The notes under the pieces are model-generated. The model saw only the letters and a program-made list of their open reading frames with translations, had not been told where the DNA came from and ran no database searches. Shown in pieces: positions 35,507 to 44,374 of a stretch of 64,000 bases of DNA. The stretch spans positions 310,001 through 374,000 of the forward strand of contig NZ_FOGR01000004.1 of assembly GCF_900111275.1 (NCBI RefSeq). The letters are read 5' to 3'. The position numbers and the translations under genes were made by a program. This stretch comes from Rhizobium sp. NFR03 (GTDB lineage Bacteria; Pseudomonadota; Alphaproteobacteria; Rhizobiales; Rhizobiaceae). Each line of letters begins with the position of its first letter. The stretch's first letter is position 1.

Positions 35507-36520
35507 CTAATTCGCCTTCGATGCCACGCGCGCGGCTTGCGCCAGCGCGCATTGCTCGAACACCGAAAATGCCTTCAGTGCTGTCGCGCCCATGACAAAC
35601 GGATTGGGTTCGTCGGAACCGCGTTGGCCAAGCTCGGCCATCTTCTCGATCCCGCTGTCCCTGTTCGGATGATTGGACAGAAAGACGTCCACGCCTTGCT
35701 CCGACGCAATCTTGCCGAAGCGTGAGGCGGAGTCTGCGTACTGTCGCAGTCTGGCCTCATCCGGACCGAAATTGAATCCCGTTCCGCCCCACAGGGCAGC
35801 CTTGTGCGGCTTGCCTTTGTCGAACACGTCAAAGATCAGCGAGATCGTGCCGGGTGTGTGGCCTGGGGTCGTCCATGTCTGGATCTCTGTCCCGGGGATC
35901 GAAAGGGTCTCGCCGTTTCCGACGATCACATCCCGTTGGGGCCGTGGTCCCCAGCGCGGATTCTCGATCCGCTGCTTGGGATCTTCGAGCACGTTCCAGT
36001 CGGCGTCGCTCATCGCAACGCGGGAGCCATAGGTCGTCGCAATGTAATTCTGACCGCCGTAATGATCGCCGTGCGCGTGGGTAACCACGATGTACATGAT
36101 TTTCTTCGGATCGAGACCGAGCTTCAGGATGCCCGCTTCGATGATCGTCTTTGCCTGTTTGTCGTTGTTCATGGCGTCGATCAGGAAATATCCCTTCTCC
36201 GTGCCCAGCAACCAGGCCGAAACCTGGCGATTGCCGACAAAGTAGAGATTGTCGAAAACCTGCATCGGCTGCAACGGGGCCAGGGACTCGCGCTTCGGAC
36301 GGTCGGGGCGCGTTGCCGCAGAGCCGGGCTCACGTTTCCCTGCGACGAGCAAGCGCCTTGAGATGTCGCAGAGATCGACCAGCCCGGGAAAGTCCCTTCC
36401 AGCGAGAACGCCCGCCGCCGCATAGTCCGCAGCCGTTCGATCACGGGTTTCATCGGCATACGCATTCGTTGCCAGCGTGGACATCAGGCAAAACGATATG
36501 AACAATTTATGAAGTGTCAC
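35507..36520 (-). CDS. exported metallo-beta-lactamase-fold hydrolase (B3-like)
   Basis: This 337-residue protein has a signal peptide (MTLHKLFISFCLMSTLATNA) and a dinuclear-metal MBL fold. THAHGDHYGG gives His148, His150, Asp152 and His153; TPGHTPG gives His221; and SNHPNRDSG supplies a further histidine, a ligand pattern like subclass B3 beta-lactamases. I place the start at GTG 36520, eight bases after AAGGAG; a longer frame upstream overlaps the next gene and lacks a signal peptide. Substrate is unknown; lactonase or other esterase activities are as possible as beta-lactamase. It lies 74 bp downstream of the HTH/TrpD2 fusion on the same strand. Confidence 0.85.
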   Translation of the reverse strand: MTLHKLFISFCLMSTLATNAYADETRDRTAADYAAAGVLAGRDFPGLVDLCDISRRLLVAGKREPGSAATRPDRPKRESLAPLQPMQVFDNLYFVGNRQVSAWLLGTEKGYFLIDAMNNDKQAKTIIEAGILKLGLDPKKIMYIVVTHAHGDHYGGQNYIATTYGSRVAMSDADWNVLEDPKQRIENPRWGPRPQRDVIVGNGETLSIPGTEIQTWTTPGHTPGTISLIFDVFDKGKPHKAALWGGTGFNFGPDEARLRQYADSASRFGKIASEQGVDVFLSNHPNRDSGIEKMAELGQRGSDEPNPFVMGATALKAFSVFEQCALAQAARVASKAN

Positions 36521-36594
36521 CTTCGGCTCCTTGTGTGGAAGTGGAGTGATCGGGAGCTTGCGGATGCCGGCCCCGTCGGTGTCGATCCCGCCCG

Positions 36595-38067
36595 TCATCC
36601 CGGCGATATCTGCCGCGCGGACCACAGGTCTCGTGCGATCTCGCAAGCCTTTGCAAAGTCCAGGCGCTCGCGCGCCCGGATCGTCATGAGCGCGATGGCG
36701 GCCGTCGTCACGATGATGGTTTCGGCTGTCTCGTCACGCGCCGCCCCGGTCCAGACGGCTTGCCAGTATTCGCGGCTGGTCAGGCCCGTCGGGGGATGGG
36801 TGGCGGGTGCTGGAAGTCCGGGCAGGTGCAGATCGTCCGGTTCGCCGTCGACGAGACGCAGGACCGTGGTTGCCTTGAATGGCGTGAACTGGGCGAAGTC
36901 CCGGTTGTTTCCCAGAATGGAAAGGTTCGCCAGGCCCAGAAGACCGCCAATGTGACGATGGAGATCGCGCTGCATGGGATTTGCAACGCCGAGAAGGCTG
37001 GTCGGCGCGTTCAGCGGGTTGAGCATGTGCACGACGATATTGACCGGCCCGCGCATTTCGAAGAGCCCATGCAGGCCGATCAGTCGGTGGATCTGGGCCG
37101 AGAGCGATAGCAGCGGAAGATAGGCGATGCCGCAGGCGGCGACATCTCGCCGTGCAGCGGTCACCGAAGTGGAAATCGGTATGCCGGCCATCTCGCAAGC
37201 CATCGGTAGTTTTTCGGCCTGCTCTTCCCGCCCGGAATGGCCGTGCAGCAGGACTTTATGGCCAGCCTGCGCCACGAGGCGCGCGGCGTGGAGAAACCAG
37301 GGCGGGCTGCGCAGCTTCGGGGACATGTAGCAGGGCCAGTCGAGGTCTGCGCCGATCTCCGGCTCGTCCAGAACCGTGCAGTGACGGCGCGCTGCGGTGA
37401 CGAAACCGGCGAGTTCGGCAGCGGTCGCGCCCCGATAATGGGTCAGCGACAGAAAGGCGCCGATCTGGATCGGGTCGCCCTGCCCTTCGAGGATCACGGA
37501 AAGCGCATCGTCTGCCTCGGTTCGGGTCAAAGGGCGGCTGCGACCAGGCCCGCCGCCGATGGTCGCGATATACTTGGCGAGCCTTAACTGAGGATCCGCA
37601 TTGGAGCCGATCCGCGCCAGGCGTCTGGCGACATCGCCCGGCGTTGGCTGTCCGTCGAGAAGATTGGCAGGGCGAACGGCGAGCGGCGGTATCTCCATCA
37701 GGGGAGGACGTTCCCATCCGGTTGGCAGGCCGGAGCGAGGTGCCCGGGCCGCCGTCTCACGCGACACCAGGCTCTCGCTTTCCTCGATGAGCGCCCGGAT
37801 ACGCGGTCGCAGCGTTTCGGCAAGCTGCGTGGGCACGAGGCCCTTGACGGTGCGGGTAAAGAGCGGGTCGTCGTAGAGATCGCGCAGTTGAGCGAGAAGC
37901 CGGCTCACCGCAGACGATTGCAGACCGAGGGTGCGGGCCGCGCCACCCACGCTTCCTTCCCGAAGCAGGGCATCGAACGCCATCAGCAGGCGCAACCGGC
38001 CGAGATCGTCGCGTGGGTTCCTGTCTTCTTTCAACGCTTCTGTCGATCCTGTTTCCGTCGTTCGCAT
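36595..38067 (-). CDS. LysR-type HTH fused to a TrpD2/YbiB-like glycosyltransferase-fold domain
   Basis: This 490-residue protein joins two modules. Residues about 18-90 form a LysR winged HTH (LMAFDALLREGSVGGAARTLG; SSAVSRLLAQLRDLYDDPLF). From about 140 to the end it resembles the anthranilate phosphoribosyltransferase-like TrpD2/YbiB fold: LAKYIATIGGGPGRSRPLT, LVAQAGHKVLLHGHSG, MRGPVNIVVHMLNPLNAP and ANPMQRDL. YbiB-type proteins bind nucleic acid and lack TrpD activity. The start ATG 38067 is uncertain (weak ribosome site). The gene diverges from the TonB receptor, suggesting a DNA-binding sensor for the adjacent iron genes, but this is inference. Confidence 0.8.
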   Translation of the reverse strand: MRTTETGSTEALKEDRNPRDDLGRLRLLMAFDALLREGSVGGAARTLGLQSSAVSRLLAQLRDLYDDPLFTRTVKGLVPTQLAETLRPRIRALIEESESLVSRETAARAPRSGLPTGWERPPLMEIPPLAVRPANLLDGQPTPGDVARRLARIGSNADPQLRLAKYIATIGGGPGRSRPLTRTEADDALSVILEGQGDPIQIGAFLSLTHYRGATAAELAGFVTAARRHCTVLDEPEIGADLDWPCYMSPKLRSPPWFLHAARLVAQAGHKVLLHGHSGREEQAEKLPMACEMAGIPISTSVTAARRDVAACGIAYLPLLSLSAQIHRLIGLHGLFEMRGPVNIVVHMLNPLNAPTSLLGVANPMQRDLHRHIGGLLGLANLSILGNNRDFAQFTPFKATTVLRLVDGEPDDLHLPGLPAPATHPPTGLTSREYWQAVWTGAARDETAETIIVTTAAIALMTIRARERLDFAKACEIARDLWSARQISPG

Positions 38068-38122
38068 GTTTCGTCGGGCTTGGCCGCTTTGATGGGAGGT
38101 AGACGTCCGTTCCGCCCGTTGC

Positions 38123-38152
38123 GTTTTTTCGAACTTGGAATGGTTCAAAAAC
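38123..38152. promoter_or_regulatory. inverted repeat in the divergent promoter of the TonB receptor
   Basis: GTTTTTTCGAAC (38123-38134) faces GTTCAAAAAC (38143-38152), giving an A/T-rich imperfect palindrome with an 8-base centre. It lies between the HTH/TrpD2 gene and the receptor gene and is the most symmetric element there. It matches neither a classic Fur box nor an Irr element that I know. Confidence 0.35.
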
Positions 38153-38207
38153 AACGGCGTTGACGTCCCGAACCCGCCTTACATAAGTAGACATAAATAA
38201 TCAAGTT

Positions 38208-40331
38208 ATGGTGGGGCAAATGAGTATGGACAGGCATCGGGCCGGATTTGCATATCCAGAGGCGCGACGACGCAAGAGAATGATCGCTCTCGCGATGGCT
38301 GGTACGGCACTGGGGCTGCCGTCGACAGCTCTGGCGCAGGAAGCGGAAGAGGCCACAGTTCTCGAGCAGATCGTGGTCACGGCGTCGGGCTTCGAGCAGA
38401 CGGTAAAGAACGCACCTGCCAGCATCACGGTCGTGACCCGTGAAGATCTCGAAATGGGTTCCTATCGCGATCTCACGGATGCGCTTCGCGAGGTTCAGGG
38501 CGTCTCGGTCACCGGCGGCGAAAACGACGAGGACATCTATATCCGGGGCCTTCCCGGTGCCTACACGCTGATCCTGGTGGACGGGAAGCGACAAAGCACG
38601 CGCGATGCGCGCATCAACGGCAATGCGGGTTTCGAGCAGAACTTCCTGCCTCCGGTTGCGGCCATCGAGCGGATCGAGGTGGTGCGCGGGCCGATGTCGT
38701 CGCTCTATGGCTCGGATGCAATGGGCGGCGTCATCAACATCATCACCCGCAAGGTCTCCGACGCGTGGTCAGGCAGCATCACGACGGATGCGACCTTGCA
38801 GCAGCACTCGCGCCACGGCGATAGCGGACAGATTTCCATGTATGCCAGCGGCCCGATCCTGCAGGATACGGTCGGCATGCAGGTCTGGGGACGCGGTCTT
38901 CGTCGGAGCGAGGATACGATCATCAGCGGCGTCACCAGCGCGGGTGAATTCGACCTCACCGGCCGCGTGACGCTGACGCCAAATGCCGAGCACGATATCG
39001 TGTTCGAAGGAGGCCGCCAGAACGTCCGGCGCGAGGCGTCGGCGCTGCGGACCCTTGAAGAGGGCGCAAACGGCACATCCAACGACAATGATCGCGATCA
39101 TTGGTCCCTGTCGCACACCGGACGCTGGGGCCCGACCACATCGGAATTCTCTATCCAGCAGGAATGGGCGCAGCGGAAGAGCTACAGCTTTTCTCCGGCG
39201 GTCGATGATTTCGTCAAGAACGACCGCTCTCCGGAGATCCGGAACACGGTGATCGACGGGAAGTTCACCACGCCGTTCGATCTCCTGGGTGAGCACAAGG
39301 TCGTCACCGGCGGGCAATATTTCGAGGCGCGCCTGACGGACCAGAACCCCGGCCGGGGCACGGGCCTCGACGAGCGCTTCTCGGCGACCCAATGGGCGTT
39401 GTTTGCCGAAGACGAGTGGCAGATCCTCGACAGTTTCGCGCTGACGACAGGGGTCCGCACCAATCATCACGAGGAGTATGGTTACAATCTTACGCCGCGT
39501 ATCTATGGCGTATGGAACGCCACGAGCGAACTGACGGTGAAGGGCGGTGTTTCCACAGGCTTCCGCGCGCCGGACATTCGCTCTGTCGCTCCCGGCTATG
39601 CCTATACGACGGGCGGCGGCAATTGCTCCTACGGCCCGAACGGCACCTGCGGCGTCATCATCGGCGACCCCGACCTGAAAGCCGAGACCAGCACAAGCGT
39701 CGAGATCGGTGCCGTGTGGGACCATGGCGATATCATTCTCGGCGCCACCTACTTCCACACCGACTTCAAGGACAAGATTTCCAACGCCCTCGTTCTCGAC
39801 GCCAACGGCCGGCCCGTGCGGTGGAGCGAGGATCCGAACTATCGTCTCTGGTACAACTACAATATCGACGACGCCGTGATCCAGGGTGTCGAGTTGACCG
39901 CGACATGGCATGCGACTGCGCACATCTCGCTGCGCGGTTCCTACACCTATACCGACTCCGAGCAGAAAACCGGCACATATGAAGGTTTTCCGCTGGCCCG
40001 TACGCCCGCCCATGCCGCCAATCTGCGTGCCGACTGGGAAACGCCCGTGGAAGGGCTGACCGCGTGGACCTCTGCGAACTACCATGGCAAGGAGATCAAC
40101 TCCGGCGCGCGGATCGGCACGAACGGAACGCCCGTGACCATCAACGGGCAAGTAGGGCGCGAATACGATGCCTATACGACGATCGATCTCGGCGGGAAGT
40201 ACGCCTTCAATGACAGCCTCGTCATGAGCGCGGCGATTTACAATGTCCTCGACAAGGAGGTCGAGCGGACGGATTTCAACACCGTGCTGGAAGGTCGCCG
40301 TGTCTGGGTGAGCCTCACCAAGACATTCTGA
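38208..40331 (+). CDS. TonB-dependent outer-membrane siderophore receptor (FepA/CirA/VctA-like)
   Basis: This 707-residue receptor has an extended N-terminus ending in a signal peptide (MIALAMAGTALGLPSTALA), a TonB box (EQIVVTASG), a plug domain (about residues 60-170, IRGLPGAYTLILVDGKRQ; VVRGPMSSLYGSDAMGGVIN) and a 22-stranded barrel ending RRVWVSLTKTF with terminal Phe. Motifs such as GYAYTTGGGNCSYGPNGTCG form a Cys-containing extracellular loop as in FepA/PfeA/IrgA catecholate receptors. The following VctPDGC-like ABC operon supports siderophore uptake. ATG 38220 is an alternative start. Confidence 0.92.
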   Translation: MVGQMSMDRHRAGFAYPEARRRKRMIALAMAGTALGLPSTALAQEAEEATVLEQIVVTASGFEQTVKNAPASITVVTREDLEMGSYRDLTDALREVQGVSVTGGENDEDIYIRGLPGAYTLILVDGKRQSTRDARINGNAGFEQNFLPPVAAIERIEVVRGPMSSLYGSDAMGGVINIITRKVSDAWSGSITTDATLQQHSRHGDSGQISMYASGPILQDTVGMQVWGRGLRRSEDTIISGVTSAGEFDLTGRVTLTPNAEHDIVFEGGRQNVRREASALRTLEEGANGTSNDNDRDHWSLSHTGRWGPTTSEFSIQQEWAQRKSYSFSPAVDDFVKNDRSPEIRNTVIDGKFTTPFDLLGEHKVVTGGQYFEARLTDQNPGRGTGLDERFSATQWALFAEDEWQILDSFALTTGVRTNHHEEYGYNLTPRIYGVWNATSELTVKGGVSTGFRAPDIRSVAPGYAYTTGGGNCSYGPNGTCGVIIGDPDLKAETSTSVEIGAVWDHGDIILGATYFHTDFKDKISNALVLDANGRPVRWSEDPNYRLWYNYNIDDAVIQGVELTATWHATAHISLRGSYTYTDSEQKTGTYEGFPLARTPAHAANLRADWETPVEGLTAWTSANYHGKEINSGARIGTNGTPVTINGQVGREYDAYTTIDLGGKYAFNDSLVMSAAIYNVLDKEVERTDFNTVLEGRRVWVSLTKTF

Positions 40332-40337
40332 CCCTCT

Positions 40338-40368
40338 GGGGCCGCCTCTGTCCGGCAGAGGCGGCCCC
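40338..40368 (+). terminator. strong hairpin between the receptor and the siderophore ABC operon
   Basis: GGGGCCGCCTCTG (40338-40350) pairs perfectly with CAGAGGCGGCCCC (40356-40368) across a 5-base loop. It starts six bases after the receptor stop. Without a U-tract it may act as a partial terminator or 3' stabiliser that sets different levels of receptor and ABC transporter. Confidence 0.55.
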
Positions 40369-40396
40369 GCAAGCAACGACAATCGGAGCAGACCAA

Positions 40397-41335
40397 ATGA
40401 CCATCGGCCGAATGACCATCGGAAAAATACGGACGCTCATCGTCGCCCTGGCGACCACAGCCATTGCGGCGTTCAGTGGGCTTGCCCATGCGGACGAGAT
40501 CGTCGTCAAGCACCGGCAGGGCGCGCTGACGCTCGCCAAGGCCCCGACCAGGATTCTCACCTTCGATCTCGGCAGCCTCGACACGCTCGATGCTCTGGGC
40601 ATCGAAGTGACCGGCGTACCCGGTGGCAACAAGCCCGACTATCTGGCCGACTACAATGCGGAGAAATACATCAAGATCGGAACGCTGTTCGAGCCTGATT
40701 ACGAAGCCGTCAATGCGGCTGCCCCGGACCTGATCATCGTTGCCGGCCGGTCGTCCGCGAAATATGCCGACCTCGCGAAAATCGCGCCGACCATCGACCT
40801 GACGATCGATCCGGCCAACTATCTCGCCAGCGCCAAGGGCAATGTGCGCTCGCTCGCCGCGATCTTCGGGAAGACGACAGAGGCCGATGCCTTGATCGAA
40901 AAGCTCGAAAGTTCGACCGCGACACTGAAGGCGAAGACGGCTCAGGCCGGCAAGGGGCTTCTGGTGCTCACGACCGGCGGCAAGTTGAGTGCCTACGGTC
41001 CCGGCTCCCGCTTCGGCGTTCTGTTCAGCGATTACGGCGTCGTTCCCGCCGCAACGGAGCTGAAGACCGGCAATCACGGGCAAGCCGCGTCCTTCGAGTT
41101 CGTTCTCGAAACCAACCCCGATTGGCTCTATGTGATCGACCGCGATTCCGCCGTCCAGCGCAGCGGCACGTCGGCGCGGCAGTATCTCGACAACGAGATC
41201 GTGCGCCAGACCAAGGCGTGGAAGGACGGCCATGTCGTCTATCTGGATCCGGTCGGCTGGTATCTCGTCAGCGGCGGCATCCGGTCCATGCAGAACACGG
41301 TCGACCAGTTGAACACGGCGCTTGCCGGCAGCTGA
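40397..41335 (+). CDS. siderophore ABC transporter periplasmic binding protein (VctP/FatB/CeuE-like)
   Basis: This 312-residue class III binding protein has a signal peptide (cleavage after GLAHA near residue 32) and the two-lobe helix-linked fold: APTRILTFDLGSLDTLDALGI at the first lobe and GHVVYLDPVGWYLVSGGI near the C-terminus. The last motif is typical of FatB/CeuE/VctP proteins that bind catecholate siderophores. GGAG precedes ATG 40397. The gene begins an operon with two permeases and an ATPase. Confidence 0.9.
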   Translation: MTIGRMTIGKIRTLIVALATTAIAAFSGLAHADEIVVKHRQGALTLAKAPTRILTFDLGSLDTLDALGIEVTGVPGGNKPDYLADYNAEKYIKIGTLFEPDYEAVNAAAPDLIIVAGRSSAKYADLAKIAPTIDLTIDPANYLASAKGNVRSLAAIFGKTTEADALIEKLESSTATLKAKTAQAGKGLLVLTTGGKLSAYGPGSRFGVLFSDYGVVPAATELKTGNHGQAASFEFVLETNPDWLYVIDRDSAVQRSGTSARQYLDNEIVRQTKAWKDGHVVYLDPVGWYLVSGGIRSMQNTVDQLNTALAGS

Positions 41336-41435
41336 TCGCCTTGAGGCGTCCTCCTGGACAAGCACCGATCGTCTCCACGTCGCCGCCCTTGAAATGGGGC
41401 GGCGACGTCCCTCGTATGAAGATGACCACTGTTCG

Positions 41436-42389
41436 ATGAAATTCCTCGGCCCGCTTCTCGTCCTCATAGCGCTCGGTATCGCCAGCCTTTTTGCCGGCGT
41501 CAGCGATCTGTCGCTTGTCACGGTCCTGTCCGGAGACGAGAGGGCGTTGCTGATCCTCATGGAAAGCCGGGTGCCGCGAACGCTGGCGCTGGTGCTTGCG
41601 GGTGCCGGAATGGCAGTCTCCGGCACAATCATGCAGATGCTCGCGCGCAATCGCTTCGTGGAGCCCTCGACGGCCGGCACGGTCGAATCGGCGGGTCTCG
41701 GCATTCTGGTCGCGCTTCTCTTTGCCCCGGACCTGCCCGTCTTCGGCAAAATGCTGGTCGCGACCGGCTTTGCGCTCCTGGGCACCAGCCTGTTCCTTCT
41801 CATTCTCAGGCAGGTGCCGCTGCGCACGCCCTTGATGGTGCCCCTGATCGGCATCATGCTCGGCGGCGTTATCAGCGCCATGACGACCTTCATCGCCTAT
41901 CGGGCGGATATGCTGCAATCGCTCGGCGCCGTGATGACGGGCGACTTCTCCTCCGTCCTGCGCGGGCGCTACGAACTCCTGTGGATGTCGCTGGGTCTGA
42001 CGCTTGCGGCGCTGTGGACCGCCGACCGGTTTACCGTCATGGGCCTCGGCCAGGAATTCGCCACCAATCTGGGTCTTGCCTATGGGCGCATTCTCACGCT
42101 CGGTCTCGTGATCGTCTCCGTCGTGACGGCCTGCGTCGTCGTGACGGTGGGCATGGTGCCGTTCGTCGGCCTGATGGTGCCGAACATCGTTTCCATTGCG
42201 GTCGGCGACAACCTGCGCCGGTCGCTTCCGCTGGTTGCCTGTCTCGGGGCGGGGCTGGTGCTCGCCTGCGATATCGTCGGGCGGATCGTCATTCCACCGT
42301 TCGAAATTCCGGTCGGAGCCATTCTCGGTGTCGTCGGCAGCGTGTTCTTTCTTTTCCTCATTCTGCGGAAGCGATCCCGTGTTGCCTGA
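41436..42389 (+). CDS. siderophore ABC transporter permease 1 (VctD/FatD/CeuB-like)
   Basis: This 317-residue FecCD-family permease has nine or ten hydrophobic segments. Family motifs are ESRVPRTLALVLAGAGMAVSGTIMQ at residues about 42-66 (quoted in part by its RVPRTLALVLAG core) and VGMVPFVGLMVPNIVS, the loop that contacts the ATPase. ATG 41436 gives the expected N-terminus MKFLGPLLVLIAL; earlier frames read through the intergenic sequence. It overlaps the second permease gene by 11 bp. Confidence 0.9.
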   Translation: MKFLGPLLVLIALGIASLFAGVSDLSLVTVLSGDERALLILMESRVPRTLALVLAGAGMAVSGTIMQMLARNRFVEPSTAGTVESAGLGILVALLFAPDLPVFGKMLVATGFALLGTSLFLLILRQVPLRTPLMVPLIGIMLGGVISAMTTFIAYRADMLQSLGAVMTGDFSSVLRGRYELLWMSLGLTLAALWTADRFTVMGLGQEFATNLGLAYGRILTLGLVIVSVVTACVVVTVGMVPFVGLMVPNIVSIAVGDNLRRSLPLVACLGAGLVLACDIVGRIVIPPFEIPVGAILGVVGSVFFLFLILRKRSRVA

Positions 42390-43347
42390 GATCCGCAAGC
42401 TGACCGCCGGTCGGAGCCTCGTCGTCATGGGGATCGTCGTTCTCCTGGTCTCCATCCTGTTCATGACATGGGGCGCCCGCGGCAACTGGAGCTTCGTCCT
42501 GCCGTTTCGCGGAGCGAAGCTTGCCGCGATGCTTCTCGTGGGAACGGCCATCGCTGTTTCCACGGTGCTTTTCCAGACAATCACCAACAACCGCATTCTC
42601 ACCCCCTCGATCATGGGTTTCGATGCGCTTTACGGTCTGATCCAGACGACACTCGTGTTCACTCTCGGCGCCGCCCGCGTCTCCACGCTCGATCCGCGCC
42701 TGATGTTCGTCGCGGAATGCGGGATCATGATCCTGTTTTCCTGCCTGCTCTACCGCTGGCTTTTCTCAGGCGCCATGCGCAGCCTTCATTTGCTGATGCT
42801 GGTCGGCATCATCTTCGGCGTCCTGTTCCGCAGCCTGTCCGGGTTTCTCCAGCGCATCATCGATCCGAACGAGTTCATCGTGCTCCAGGACCGGCTGTTT
42901 GCCAGTTTCAACACCGTCGATGCCGGTCTCCTCGGCATTTCCACCCTGCTGGTCGCACTGGCCCTTCTCCTCGTCTTCAGGCTTTTTTCCACTTTCGACG
43001 TGCTGGCGCTCGGCCGCGAAACGGCCATCGGGCTCGGCGTCGACCATCGCCGCGTGACAACGACCATTCTCGTCGCCATCGCCGTGCTGGTCTCCGTCTC
43101 GACGGCGCTGGTCGGGCCGGTGACCTTCTTCGGACTGCTGGTCGCAAGCCTCGCCCATCGCCTGATGCCGGTCGATCGCCATCGCTGGATACTTCCCGCC
43201 GCCGCGCTCCTCGCGATCATCGCGCTTGTCGGCGGTCAACTCATTCTGGAACGTCTGCTGGCCCTCGACACGGCGCTCGGTGTTGTCATCGAGTTTGTCG
43301 GCGGGCTCTTCTTTCTCTTCCTTCTTCTCAGAAAGACTGTGCGATGA
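42379..43347 (+). CDS. siderophore ABC transporter permease 2 (VctG/FatC/CeuC-like)
   Basis: This 322-residue FecCD-family permease pairs with permease 1. Its signatures are FRGAKLAAMLLVGTAIAVST near residue 40, QTITNNRILTPSIMGFDALY, and GPVTFFGLLVASLAHRLM for ATPase contact. The start is GTG 42379 (or TTG 42382), inside the end of permease 1, which indicates coupling. Its stop overlaps the ATPase start in an ATGA. Confidence 0.88.
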   Translation: MLPEIRKLTAGRSLVVMGIVVLLVSILFMTWGARGNWSFVLPFRGAKLAAMLLVGTAIAVSTVLFQTITNNRILTPSIMGFDALYGLIQTTLVFTLGAARVSTLDPRLMFVAECGIMILFSCLLYRWLFSGAMRSLHLLMLVGIIFGVLFRSLSGFLQRIIDPNEFIVLQDRLFASFNTVDAGLLGISTLLVALALLLVFRLFSTFDVLALGRETAIGLGVDHRRVTTTILVAIAVLVSVSTALVGPVTFFGLLVASLAHRLMPVDRHRWILPAAALLAIIALVGGQLILERLLALDTALGVVIEFVGGLFFLFLLLRKTVR

Positions 43348-44102
43348 TCGAGATCCGCGATGTCAGCAAACGCTACGATACCGCGCTCGTGGTTGACGGC
43401 GTCTCCCTGACGCTGCCCAAGGGTGGCGTGACGTCCATTATCGGGCCGAACGGAGCCGGTAAGTCGACGTTGCTGTCGATGATAAGCCGCCTGCTCCCGA
43501 TCGATACGGGTTCGGTGACCATCGACGGTCTTGATGTCACCAGAACGCCCGGTGATGTGCTGGCCCGTCGTCTCTCCATTCTTCGGCAGGACAATGCAAT
43601 GACCGTGCGGCTGACGGTGCGTGATCTCGTCGCCTTTGGCCGCTACCCTCATTCAAAGGGGCGAATGACCGTCGTGGACAGGCAAAAGATCGAGGAAGCG
43701 CTTGCCTATCTCGCACTTGAGCCGCTTGCGGACAGCTTTCTCGACGAGATTTCGGGCGGTCAGCGGCAACGGGCGTTCGTGGCGATGGTGTTGGCGCAGG
43801 ACACGGACGTGATGCTGTTCGACGAGCCGCTGAACAATCTCGACATCCGCCACGCTGCCGGCATGATGCGGCTGATCCGCAAGGCCACCGCAGACCTCGA
43901 CAAGACCGTGATGGTCGTCCTCCACGACATCAATTTCGCCTCCTGCCACTCCGATCGCATCATCGCCATGAAGGATGGAAAGGTTTTCGCGGAAGGTCCT
44001 CCAGCGCAGATCGTTACCCGTAAGGTGTTGGAGCCGCTCTACGAAACGACGTTCGACGTCCGCACGATCGACGGCAAAGCCATCGCGTTCTATTTCGCAT
44101 GA
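43344..44102 (+). CDS. siderophore ABC transporter ATP-binding protein (VctC/CeuD-like)
   Basis: This 252-residue ATPase has Walker A GPNGAGKST, the Q-loop in ILRQDNAMTVRLTV, signature ISGGQRQRAFVAMVLAQ, Walker B VMLFDEPLNNLDIRH and H-loop LHDINFASCHSD. It matches FepC/CeuD-type siderophore ATPases in length. ATG overlaps the preceding permease stop by 4 bp. The complete receptor-binding protein-permease-ATPase set is present, but no siderophore biosynthesis gene is in the window. Confidence 0.93.
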   Translation: MIEIRDVSKRYDTALVVDGVSLTLPKGGVTSIIGPNGAGKSTLLSMISRLLPIDTGSVTIDGLDVTRTPGDVLARRLSILRQDNAMTVRLTVRDLVAFGRYPHSKGRMTVVDRQKIEEALAYLALEPLADSFLDEISGGQRQRAFVAMVLAQDTDVMLFDEPLNNLDIRHAAGMMRLIRKATADLDKTVMVVLHDINFASCHSDRIIAMKDGKVFAEGPPAQIVTRKVLEPLYETTFDVRTIDGKAIAFYFA

Positions 44103-44317
44103 CAGTGCCCGGCGATTGTTCCTGTCACGGTTAGTCTCCATCGTGCCGTAACGGATCGAGTGGCAGCGCCGTCTTGTGCTTCTCTGACTTCAGGGCGAAG
44201 CGCGACCGGATGTTTGCGAAGCCGGGTATTTCGTTGATCGTCAAAGACAAATTGCGTAGGCGCACCCGTGCATCGCGCGGCGATACGCAGCCGTTGCGAG
44301 TTTCCGATTGCCAATAC

Positions 44318-44331
44318 ATACAGGTCTGTAT
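44318..44331. promoter_or_regulatory. candidate TetR operator upstream of the short-chain dehydrogenase
   Basis: ATACAGGTCTGTAT is symmetric except for its GT centre and lies 44-57 bp upstream of the dehydrogenase start. It shares ACAG-NN-CTGT with outer T/A symmetry with the palindrome before the TetR gene (16209-16226). Its position over a likely promoter suits repression. Confidence 0.5.
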
Positions 44332-44374
44332 ACATATGAATGCCGATACGTTTTCTAATAAAGGAAGTTTGGCG

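Noticed and set aside
38068-38207. Fur box or Irr element upstream of the TonB receptor
   Set aside because: No 19-bp GATAAT-type repeat or TTTAGAA-like Irr motif is present. Only an unrelated A/T-rich inverted repeat is reported.
38769-41893. Two overlapping minus-strand frames of over 500 codons opposite the TonB receptor and siderophore genes
   Set aside because: Low-complexity products with no motif. The plus-strand genes form a complete, recognisable uptake locus.
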